From an archaeon (GTDB lineage Archaea > Asgardarchaeota > Thorarchaeia > Thorarchaeales > Thorarchaeaceae), in NCBI GenBank assembly GCA_024276825.1, contig JAJRWI010000037.1:1-64000 (forward strand): a stretch of 64,000 nucleotides of DNA, written 5' to 3'. The translations under genes and the position numbers were made by a program. Positions 50,511 through 59,186 of this stretch are shown piece by piece. How positions within the stretch are numbered: position 1 is the stretch's first letter; each line of letters starts with the position of its first letter. A model generated the notes under the pieces. The model had not been told where the DNA came from, made no database searches, and was given only the letters and a program-made list of their open reading frames with translations.

Positions 50511-51214
50511 GTTGATCCTGTAATTAGCAGATTATGTCCATCCCCAAATCTAGGCATTATGGCATGCCCATCATCATCCTGTTCACCATAAGGGCGTTGG
50601 CCCCTAAATGCAAACCTTCTCCTTACAATATGATCTCTCTCTTCATTGATTATAACTCTCTCTCGTGAATGTGCAACAACCTCATCAGTGAGAAGAACTA
50701 CTGGGTGTCGCAGGTATTCTGATATGCGAAATGCTTTGATTGTCAACTCAAAAGTTTCTTGTGCTGAATTCGGAGCAAGAACAACACTCTCATAATCTCC
50801 GTGAGTGCCCCATCTTGATTGCATGATGTCCCCTTGCGCAACTTTCGTTGCTTGCCCAGTACTTGGGCCTGCTCTCTGGACATCAACAATTACAATTGGG
50901 GTCTCAGTCATGGCAGCATATCCGATATTCTCCTGCATGAGACTGAATCCGGGCCCTGAAGTAGCAGTCATTGATAAGACACCTCCCCAAGAGGCTCCGA
51001 TTATTGCTGAGATCGCTCCAATCTCATCCTCCATCTGAAGATAGACGCCTCCAAGTTCTGGCAACTTGAGTGACATTATCTCTGCAATTTCAGAGGCAGG
51101 AGTGATTGGGTATCCTGCAAAAAACCTGCATCCTGCAGCAATTGCAGCCTCTGCACATGCTTGATTTCCCTGCCAAAAATGCACACCATCACTTTTTCTG
51201 GTCATGAGCAGCAC
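50075..51214 (-). CDS. 2-oxoacid:ferredoxin oxidoreductase alpha subunit
   Basis: FFAGYPITPASEIAEIMS, TSGPGFSLMQENIGYAAMTETPIVIVDVQRAGPSTG. Confidence 0.93.
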   Translation of the reverse strand: MLLMTRKSDGVHFWQGNQACAEAAIAAGCRFFAGYPITPASEIAEIMSLKLPELGGVYLQMEDEIGAISAIIGASWGGVLSMTATSGPGFSLMQENIGYAAMTETPIVIVDVQRAGPSTGQATKVAQGDIMQSRWGTHGDYESVVLAPNSAQETFELTIKAFRISEYLRHPVVLLTDEVVAHSRERVIINEERDHIVRRRFAFRGQRPYGEQDDDGHAIMPRFGDGHNLLITGSTHDLQGFRKTSDPKVHNDLVRRINNKIRNNLDSLTDVIISGPERAEWGIISFGSTSRAVEELLFDENISSKIRSLRLRAIWPFPDRVIEEFSNTVDRILVPELNLGQLSREVQRASAGDVEVVMLNKIGGGLMIDPDEIISVLTS

Positions 51215-51271
51215 TCAATGAAACTCCCACTTAATCATTTGATAAAGCTTCACATATGAAATCTCAAAAGT

Positions 51272-51452
51272 CATAGACAGCCTGAACTTGTTCAAACTTG
51301 TCATTGGAGGATGAATCAGTCTGAACAAGGATCATGCGTTTCCATCTTCTGAGAGTGGAAGTTGAAACACCTGTTTCTTTGCCATGACTTCTGCTCTGAC
51401 CAACATGACATCTTTGCACAAGTTTTCCACTTCTGAATCTCACAGTCCGATA
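51272..51452 (-). repeat. dispersed relic repeat family 1, copy D
   Basis: Reverse complement matches copies A-C; frame reads HGKETGVSTSTLRRWKRMILVQTDSSSND. Confidence 0.75.
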
Positions 51453-51484
51453 TTCTTTTATCAATATCAACAATCATTGGACCA

Positions 51485-51589
51485 GCGACCGTAGTCTAGT
51501 TTGGTTAGGACGGAGGCCTCCCAAGCCTCCAACCCGGGACGGCTTTGTGCATACACGCCGCGGGAATTCAAATCCCGGCGGTCGCACCA
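51485..51589 (+). tRNA. tRNA-Gly(CCC) with intron in the T-arm (about 51539-51566)
   Basis: GCGACCGTAGTCTAG..GGAGGCCTCCCAAGCCTCCAACCCGGG-[28 nt]-TTCAAATCCCGGCGGTCGCACCA; CGGC/GCCG stem in the insert. Confidence 0.85.
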
Positions 51590-51630
51590 CCTTTGCAATT
51601 ATATTTATGAATATTAGCTATCTGCAGTCT

Positions 51631-51710
51631 TGTGGCGAGTAATGATTGGTATGACCCCTATGAGTTTGTTTCGAACAATGATATGGATCTTGAGTGCTGA
51701 ACTCGCCACA
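51631..51710. promoter_or_regulatory. 10-bp inverted repeat TGTGGCGAGT / ACTCGCCACA upstream of orc1/cdc6
   Basis: Exact arms at 51631-51640 and 51701-51710; palindrome AGAACATGTTCT at 51775-51786. Confidence 0.6.
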
Positions 51711-51810
51711 CATTACTTTCGGCCACCTCTATTACTAATGTTCATTTAAACGAACAACGCACGCAATCCTTAAAAGAACATGTTCTCCAAAATACCATGG
51801 GCAAGGGACA

Positions 51811-53007
51811 ATGCACGATTTTATGGAAGATGAGCTCAATAGACCATCCGTAATCAAGAATGAATACTATCTGTCCATTGACTATGTTCCAGATAATCTC
51901 CCCCATCGCGATAAAGAACTCCGAACTCTTGCACAGGGATTTAAAGTCCTAATCAACTCTCCTGGAAAGACCAGCTTGAAATACATCATTGAGGGTCCTG
52001 TTGGCACAGGAAAGACTGCTGTTGCTAAATTGTTTGCTGATAAGATAATATCATCAGCAAATCTCAGGGGGATAAACTTGCATCAAATCCATATCAACTG
52101 TAGGATAAATAAAAGCCCCTACTTAATATATCTAAAGATATTACGAAAATTCCGACCCAATTTCCCCCGCAGAGGGCACTCTCCAGAAGAAGTACTGCAG
52201 ATGATTATTGAAATCCTTGATCAAAACGATCTCTACTTGTTATTGATTCTGGATGAACTTGATTACTTTATTAAACAAAAGGGCGCTGATATCCTCTACG
52301 ATTTGACCCGACTAATGGATGACCGACTAAATGAACCTCAGCGCATATCCATAATTGGAATAGGCAGAAGAATTCGTCTAGACGAGAGTGTGTTCGACCT
52401 GAGTACACTTAGTACTCTACAACAAAACATAATACGCTTTGACAAATACACAGTTCAAGAACTCTATGACATACTGAAATACCGTGTTCAACTTGCCTTT
52501 GAAGAAGATGTAGTAATGGATGAAACATTACAAGTAATATGTGACATCGCATCTGAGCGTGGAGACGCGCGATATGCTATTGAATTGTTATGGCGTGCAG
52601 GAAAACAGGCTGATGCATTAAATTCTAAAAAAGTAATTCCTGATTATGCTAGGCGTGCAAAGTCTGACACACATCCCGAATTGAGACGCGAAATATTTTC
52701 TGCCTTACCCTTTCACAACCAACTATTATTGATAGCGGCGGCTAGAATATTAAAGGAATCATGTAGTGCTTATGCAACCATAGGTGAGGTTGAAGACATG
52801 TACCATTCAGTTTGTGAGGAATATAATGAAGAACCACGTGCTCATACGCAAATATGGGAATGGGTCCAAGACTTATCAGCCCATGGTATAATCAGCTCAA
52901 AACGATCTGGGCAAGGGCAGCGCGGGCAGACAACCTTGATTGGTATATCCGATGTCCCAGCTGATCTATTGGAGCAATTCCTACTGAGTTTCATTGAAAA
53001 CCGGTGA
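51811..53007 (+). CDS. Orc1/Cdc6-family replication initiator
   Basis: DNLPHRDKELRTLAQGF, IEGPVGTGKTAVAKL, LLLILDELDYF, ERGDARYAIELLWRAGKQAD; C-terminal WH. Confidence 0.92.
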   Translation: MHDFMEDELNRPSVIKNEYYLSIDYVPDNLPHRDKELRTLAQGFKVLINSPGKTSLKYIIEGPVGTGKTAVAKLFADKIISSANLRGINLHQIHINCRINKSPYLIYLKILRKFRPNFPRRGHSPEEVLQMIIEILDQNDLYLLLILDELDYFIKQKGADILYDLTRLMDDRLNEPQRISIIGIGRRIRLDESVFDLSTLSTLQQNIIRFDKYTVQELYDILKYRVQLAFEEDVVMDETLQVICDIASERGDARYAIELLWRAGKQADALNSKKVIPDYARRAKSDTHPELRREIFSALPFHNQLLLIAAARILKESCSAYATIGEVEDMYHSVCEEYNEEPRAHTQIWEWVQDLSAHGIISSKRSGQGQRGQTTLIGISDVPADLLEQFLLSFIENR

Positions 53008-53014
53008 TTGCATT

Positions 53015-53296
53015 ATGACTTCCAACATATCACGGACTGTGCCAATTGAAGAGATACTCTCCTCAAAAGGTAGAATAAAAATTCTAAAAGTACTCTCCAA
53101 AAGCTTGGAATTAAACATCTCTGAGATATGCCGACAAGTGGGACTGAATCATACGTCAACAAAATTGCATCTACAAATTCTCATAAAATCAGGATTGGTT
53201 GAGGAGAAAGTATTTGGACGCATCAAGATTTATCGCTACCGTATTGAAGATATGCGCGCACGCGCTTTACGAAACTTGCTGGAGATCTGGGTGTAG
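53015..53296 (+). CDS. ArsR-like winged-helix regulator
   Basis: SSKGRIKILKVLSKSLELNISEICRQVGLNHTSTKLHLQILIKSGLVEE. Confidence 0.82.
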   Translation: MTSNISRTVPIEEILSSKGRIKILKVLSKSLELNISEICRQVGLNHTSTKLHLQILIKSGLVEEKVFGRIKIYRYRIEDMRARALRNLLEIWV

Positions 53297-53299
53297 ATA

Positions 53300-54115
53300 T
53301 TGATTGAAACACTAGTCCGTATTTTTTATCTTGGTACAAACTATCATGGCTCACAATGGCAGCCTGGAATCCGCACAATACATGGTGAGTTGCTAGATGC
53401 ATTAAGTCAATGGCAAGACTCCACTGTGTTTCCAGATGCAGTATGTTTTGCAGGTAGAACAGACAAGGGAGTCCATAGTTTTGGCCAACTTGCTTTAATC
53501 AAATCAGAGTCTACAATCAATATTGATCGTATCAATAGATATCTTCCCCCTGATATTGTCCTTTGGGCATACCGCCCTTCGCCAAAGGGATTTAGGCCTC
53601 GGTTTGACACACTCATAAGACACTATTGCTATTTCTTTAGCCGAAACTCCAAACTCAATTTGGATGATATGAGAACAGCACTTCAATATTTAATTGGTAC
53701 TCACAACTTCTGCCAACTGTCAAAACCTGATGGCAATCGCCCTCCTATAACAACAATCCTTAATGTGTCTCTTATCGATCAAAATGATGTTCTGTGCCTT
53801 GATATTATTGGCACTAACTTCCTCTGGAAACTTGTTCGGAAAGTCGTTACCCTAATCAATCAAATTGGATTTGGCGACTACGCTCCCTCTATTGTTCATG
53901 ATATATTAGAGAACAATATCAATATTCGTGGTGGAATTGAACCAGCTCCACCAGAGGGCCTCTTCCTTATGGAGTCCGTTGTTCCCTTTACCTTCAAAAC
54001 AAGCAAGAATGCAATACGCAGAATTAAATCTTTAATGAAAGACAAAATAGAATCTTTGAAACATCAACTGATATCACTCACTGCTTTCTTCAATTCTATC
54101 CTCGGCCATCAATAA
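53300..54115 (+). CDS. truA: tRNA pseudouridine synthase TruA family
   Basis: IFYLGTNYHGSQWQPG, FAGRTDKGVHSFGQ. Confidence 0.94.
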   Translation: MIETLVRIFYLGTNYHGSQWQPGIRTIHGELLDALSQWQDSTVFPDAVCFAGRTDKGVHSFGQLALIKSESTINIDRINRYLPPDIVLWAYRPSPKGFRPRFDTLIRHYCYFFSRNSKLNLDDMRTALQYLIGTHNFCQLSKPDGNRPPITTILNVSLIDQNDVLCLDIIGTNFLWKLVRKVVTLINQIGFGDYAPSIVHDILENNINIRGGIEPAPPEGLFLMESVVPFTFKTSKNAIRRIKSLMKDKIESLKHQLISLTAFFNSILGHQ

Positions 54116-55310
54116 TTGCCTTTTTGACACCTAACCACTCACTGATTTGTACCCTTATTTTTGGAGTTCTCTTGATTAAAACATCTATTAATTTAAGGTG
54201 TGTTCTTTGAATCCTTTTCTTGCTCACACCTGTAGTCATTGCTAACCTCTTAATCAGACTCATACGTTTGGTCCTTCTTCTATTTCCCTGCCAGACAAGA
54301 AGTGGCCAAGTTGGCTCTGTATATCTTACTTTTTTAAAAGAAGTTGTCTTGCGACTTGTTGCAATTCCTGCTGAGAGAAAATCATAGACGTATGAGAGCA
54401 ATCTCCAGTCTTGATTGATTGAAATCTTTCCAATTAGAAAATCAGCATTAGAAAGCGCATCGTAGGCATCCTCAAGCTCCCTTGGCAACTCTAGATGCAA
54501 ATGGATGTTCTCCTCAAGCCATAAGAGCAGCTTCTCATGGTCTATATCAACCTCACTAATCACCATTTTTGCAGTTCTTGCATTGTTTGCCATCAATAGT
54601 CTCCTTATGGCATTTTCAATACCCCTTCGTACATCTCTTGAAGCAAACTCTGGCACTACAGATGTCATCCCCCCCTTGATATGAGCTTCGAGGTCTGAAA
54701 TTGCTGCTCGCAGATCCCCCCTTGCATTCTCAACAATATATTCAAGCACAACATCATCAACATGAACCTGTTGACTCTCAATGATTCGTCTTAGTACATT
54801 TAACATGTCCTTCTCTTGAATAGTTGAAAATCGAAAGACTCGTGAAACCTTAAACAAATCCTTGATTTTGGGATTATCAGGATCGTTTGCAGTCATAACG
54901 ATTGGATGCAACGTTATGCTCAAAACCTTTAGAATTGCTCCAATTCCTCCTCTGTCACCAGTACCAGACAGTCCGTCAACCTCGTCGAGCAAAATGAGAC
55001 GCAACTCACCCCCAAGGGTTTCTTGAGTGGCAGCCTGCATAACCTGATCCTCAATGACTGCCTTGTTCCGTTTGTCACTTGCATTAAACTCAACAATTTC
55101 CAATCCTGCATCCTTTGCCATTGCCAGTGTTGTTGCAGTTTTTCCAACTCCTGGCGGCCCAATTAGTAATGCCCCTCGTTTTTCAGGCATTTTCCTAAAC
55201 CATGTGTTCAACCACTCATTGAATCCTTTGATGGCATCTCTATTTCCAACTACTTCTTTCAAGCTTGTGGGCCGATAAAGTTCAGTCCATGGTAATGTAC
55301 TCTCACTCAT
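54096..55310 (-). CDS. rfcL: replication factor C large subunit
   Basis: LPWTELYRPTSLKEVVGN, LIGPPGVGKTATTLA, ILLDEVDGLSGTGDRGG. Confidence 0.95.
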   Translation of the reverse strand: MSESTLPWTELYRPTSLKEVVGNRDAIKGFNEWLNTWFRKMPEKRGALLIGPPGVGKTATTLAMAKDAGLEIVEFNASDKRNKAVIEDQVMQAATQETLGGELRLILLDEVDGLSGTGDRGGIGAILKVLSITLHPIVMTANDPDNPKIKDLFKVSRVFRFSTIQEKDMLNVLRRIIESQQVHVDDVVLEYIVENARGDLRAAISDLEAHIKGGMTSVVPEFASRDVRRGIENAIRRLLMANNARTAKMVISEVDIDHEKLLLWLEENIHLHLELPRELEDAYDALSNADFLIGKISINQDWRLLSYVYDFLSAGIATSRKTTSFKKVRYTEPTWPLLVWQGNRRRTKRMSLIKRLAMTTGVSKKRIQRTHLKLIDVLIKRTPKIRVQISEWLGVKKAIIDGRG

Positions 55311-55334
55311 TTTCTCTCACTTTACTGAATTTGC

Positions 55335-56285
55335 TTATTCTCCAGTCACTCTAGCAAGCAAAGACGTTAATTGGACTTCTCCATCTGCCCCTTCTGAAAT
55401 CCTGTATTCTGCATCAGCAGTTTGTTTTAATAATCGCATTCTAATATCCTCAGGCAATTCCTCATCAATAAGTAATCGATGAATTTGTCTGACTAGATCG
55501 ACAGGCGATATCCCCTGCTGATAAAGCAGACCTCTTAAAATCTCTACGCTCTCAATATACTTCTTCTCCCTTGCATTATCAAGCATCTGCTTAATGAGCC
55601 TTGGATCGGCACGACCTGAAATTGCATAGACAATTTTTGAGGTCACCTCTTTTCCAGTTGAAGCGGCAGCCTGCAACAGATTGATTGCGGCTCGCATATC
55701 GCCTTGAACCAGATATAGGATACTTTCTATTCCATCCTTACTTACTTTTACCCCCTCTTTTTTAGCAATGTATCCCAATCTTGCTGCAATATCCTGATCA
55801 TCCAATCTGGCGAATTTAAAGATTGCACATCTGGATTGAATGGGTGGGATTATTCTACTTGAATAGTTACAAATCAGGATCATTCTACAAGATGATGCAT
55901 ATGCCTCCATTGTTCTTCGAAGAGCATGCTGAGCATCTGCGGTTAGATGATCTGCCTCATCAAGAACCAATATCTTAAAGGGCGCCCCACTCGCAGGAAG
56001 GGTCCTTGCAAAACTCTTGATCTGATTCCTGACAACATCTATGCCTCTCTCATCACTTGCATTGAGTTCCATGAAATTACGGTCGAAAGAATTTCCAAAT
56101 AGGTCTCTTGCAAGCGCTATTGCAGCAGTTGTTTTACTGGTTCCTGGGGGGCCAGAAAAGAGACAATGCGGCAGAGCTTTTCTCTCGACAAAATTACTCA
56201 GTTTTTCAATAATTGCCTCTTGCCCCGCTACATCTTTTAATGTCTTAGGCCTATATTTCTCTGTCCACAAATCCATCTCCATCAA
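55335..56285 (-). CDS. rfcS: replication factor C small subunit
   Basis: WTEKYRPKTLKDVAGQE, FSGPPGTSKTT, LDEADHLT, CNYSSRIIPPIQSRC. Confidence 0.96.
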   Translation of the reverse strand: MMEMDLWTEKYRPKTLKDVAGQEAIIEKLSNFVERKALPHCLFSGPPGTSKTTAAIALARDLFGNSFDRNFMELNASDERGIDVVRNQIKSFARTLPASGAPFKILVLDEADHLTADAQHALRRTMEAYASSCRMILICNYSSRIIPPIQSRCAIFKFARLDDQDIAARLGYIAKKEGVKVSKDGIESILYLVQGDMRAAINLLQAAASTGKEVTSKIVYAISGRADPRLIKQMLDNAREKKYIESVEILRGLLYQQGISPVDLVRQIHRLLIDEELPEDIRMRLLKQTADAEYRISEGADGEVQLTSLLARVTGE

Positions 56286-56358
56286 GGCAAACCATCCACA
56301 CTTTTATTTCATCAACTCAATATAAGGGACACAGGAAAATATTCGTTGTGCCTTTAAA

Positions 56359-56967
56359 TTGCTTGTTGAAATAGAACCACATTGGTTGGTGAAATCTATG
56401 AATCTTATACCATCTCATGAAGAAGAACTTGATCGCATTCAAATGGAATTCTTAAACGATAAGCGTGTCTGTGAGTTTCTACGAAACACCCCAGAAATTG
56501 CCATTGGCAGCCAGACCATTGGGCCCTTTAAGAAAGGGAGTAGAGCTGAGCTTCCAAATTGGATTATTGAAATTCTCAGAAGTCAAAAAATTGCACGTCT
56601 AATACCAGCCGAAAACTATGACTCCTCAAGAGTTATTGAAAATCTATATCGTGAAGAGCAAAAAAAGAAACACGGCTCATTACAGACCCTTCCCCCATTC
56701 CTATATACTGCAACCAATCGTCGTATCTTCCTGCTTCAATGTGACAAGACCACCTTGGATCCAGTTTCTATTGACGAGATTGAACGCTTGCAGACCCGAT
56801 TAAACTCATTAATTGAAACCCGGCAACTCAAAATCATTCGGGCTGCAACATCAAACGCGTGCTTAAAATGGCAGGCTCATCTGACGCGAGAAGAACGAAT
56901 ACTATGTGAACAAATATCAAGCATAATCACCTCATGGAAAAAGCAGACAATCAGATGGAATGCATGA
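56359..56967 (+). CDS. GINS-family replication protein
   Basis: GPFKKGSRAELPNWIIEILRSQKIARLI; located immediately upstream of mcm. Confidence 0.75.
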   Translation: MLVEIEPHWLVKSMNLIPSHEEELDRIQMEFLNDKRVCEFLRNTPEIAIGSQTIGPFKKGSRAELPNWIIEILRSQKIARLIPAENYDSSRVIENLYREEQKKKHGSLQTLPPFLYTATNRRIFLLQCDKTTLDPVSIDEIERLQTRLNSLIETRQLKIIRAATSNACLKWQAHLTREERILCEQISSIITSWKKQTIRWNA

Positions 56968-57110
56968 GTTTCAGTTGTAGTCTTACAGGAGCTTAAATAA
57001 GCACAACTAAAAATAATATCTGGAAGATGATTCTCCATTAGTCTGTGCAGTCACACATTACATCCATGTGAATGTAAGCAACTTTGGAGCAGATCACGAG
57101 GCGTGTCTGA

Positions 57111-59186
57111 ATGTCCGATATGCAATCTAGATTCATAGAGTTTCTACGAAATTATAAGGATGAACAAGGCAATCCAATTTATCTGTCGAAAATAAGGCAA
57201 CTCTCTCTTAATGAAGAAACCTCCATTGCGGTTGATTTTCAAGACCTCTCAGCATATGATATTGGTTTCATCGATGATGCTGATAAACATCCTTATGATT
57301 TCATTGAACAGGCGAAGAACGCCTTGATTGATATTTTACGAGTGGAGGATCCTGATTATCTAAGTGACTTTGAAGATCCCTACTCAATCTTCAAGGTCAG
57401 GATTATTAATTATAGTGAATATGTGCCGCTACGAGCCATTAGATCAAGGCATATTGGGAAACTAATCAAGATCAGTGGAATAATGATGCGAGCCAGTGAA
57501 GTCAAACCCCTCTTGCGAGTAGGAGCTTTCAGATGCAAGGCATGTAAAACATTAATATATGTCAATCAAGAAGATGGACAATACACAGTTCCCGAATCAT
57601 GTACCAACCAGGACTGCTCTTATTATGGAAAGCGACCACCAGTACGCCTAGATCCACTCGAATCAGTATTTGAGGACTGGCAGAAAGTACGAATCCAGGA
57701 ATCTCCCGAAGAACTGCCCCCAGGACAGATGCCCCGGTCCATTGACGTCACCTTTCGCGGGGACATTGTAGATATATCACGTCCTGGAGATATGGTCAAA
57801 ATCACTGGAATTTTGCAGACCACCCCTGACTTCTCTCGAAGAGGTGCAAAACTTGCGACATTCAATATTTACATAGAAGCCAATGGTGTTGAGGTTTCTG
57901 AGAAAGAATACGAGCAGCTAGAGATATCCGAAGAGGATGAGAATAAGATTAAGGAATTAGCCGCTGATCCTTATGTGCATGAACGCATTTTTGCATCAAT
58001 TGCTCCATCAATTCAGGGCCATGAGATAATAAAGGAGTCAATCGCTCTGCTTCTTTTTGGTGGCGTTGAAAAAACTCTGCCAGATGGCACTAGATTGAGA
58101 GGTCGCTCAAATATTCTTATGGTTGGAGATCCAGGAACTGGTAAGAGTCAGATTTTGAAATTTGTTGCTGATTTGGCATCACGTGGTCTCTATACTTCTG
58201 GAAAGGGTACAACAGCTGCTGGTCTGACAGCTGCAGTTGTACATGACACAGACACTGGAGCTATGACTTTGGAGGCTGGGGCACTTGTTCTGGCTGATCA
58301 GGGAATCGCATGCATTGATGAATTCGACAAAATGGACCCAAATGACCGTACTGCCATCCATGAAGCAATGGAACAGCACACTGTGAGCATCGCCAAGGCT
58401 GGAATTGTGGCCACACTCAACGCTAGAACTTCAATACTCGCAGCGGCAAATCCCGCCCTTGGTCGTTATGAATCATCTCTTTCTGTTCAGGACAATATAA
58501 AACTGCCATTCACGATACTGTCTCGTTTTGATTTAATCTGGATTCTGGTGGACACGGTCGAGGCAACAAAAGACAGAGAATTAGCGCAATTTATTCTTCA
58601 GATGCATCAGAGAAAAGACCCACATGAACAAGACACAACATCAATCATCCCTCCGGACTTCCTTAAAAAATACATTGGATATGCAAACCGTTATGTAATT
58701 CCACAGCTGACTGCAGAAGCAGCTGAGGAGATTGAGAACTTTTATGTAGAATTACGCAAGACCGCTGAGGGTGGGGATGCCCCCATACCCATCACTGCAC
58801 GTCAACTCGAGTCTCTTGTCCGTCTTGCCGAAGCACGTGCAAGAATGGCCTTACGCTCCAAAGTAATCAAAGAAGATGCACGAGCTGCAATTCGTCTTAT
58901 GGAAGAATCACTTCGTATGGTAGCATTGGATAAAATAACTGGGAAGATCGATATTGACCAAGTTGTATCAAAGATGAGTGCATATCAAAGGAGCACCTCT
59001 GATAAGATTCTGATGGCATTGAGATCATTTGAAGATGAAGGAATCTCCGTTGTTAATGAAGACCTCTTAATTCAACGGGTTGTTGAGCTGGGCGAGTCCA
59101 GAGAGGTGGTTGCATCTGTAATTGCAAAGCTTGAGAGCGAAGGAATACTATACCGTCCTCAAGATGGGAAGATAAAACGTGCTTAA
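57111..59186 (+). CDS. mcm: MCM replicative helicase
   Basis: MVGDPGTGKSQILKF, IACIDEFDKM, LSRFDLIWILVD. Confidence 0.98.
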   Translation: MSDMQSRFIEFLRNYKDEQGNPIYLSKIRQLSLNEETSIAVDFQDLSAYDIGFIDDADKHPYDFIEQAKNALIDILRVEDPDYLSDFEDPYSIFKVRIINYSEYVPLRAIRSRHIGKLIKISGIMMRASEVKPLLRVGAFRCKACKTLIYVNQEDGQYTVPESCTNQDCSYYGKRPPVRLDPLESVFEDWQKVRIQESPEELPPGQMPRSIDVTFRGDIVDISRPGDMVKITGILQTTPDFSRRGAKLATFNIYIEANGVEVSEKEYEQLEISEEDENKIKELAADPYVHERIFASIAPSIQGHEIIKESIALLLFGGVEKTLPDGTRLRGRSNILMVGDPGTGKSQILKFVADLASRGLYTSGKGTTAAGLTAAVVHDTDTGAMTLEAGALVLADQGIACIDEFDKMDPNDRTAIHEAMEQHTVSIAKAGIVATLNARTSILAAANPALGRYESSLSVQDNIKLPFTILSRFDLIWILVDTVEATKDRELAQFILQMHQRKDPHEQDTTSIIPPDFLKKYIGYANRYVIPQLTAEAAEEIENFYVELRKTAEGGDAPIPITARQLESLVRLAEARARMALRSKVIKEDARAAIRLMEESLRMVALDKITGKIDIDQVVSKMSAYQRSTSDKILMALRSFEDEGISVVNEDLLIQRVVELGESREVVASVIAKLESEGILYRPQDGKIKRA

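Noticed and set aside
51272-51473. ORF 51264..51473 as a functional HTH gene
   Set aside because: It is one of four degraded repeat copies, truncated in all.
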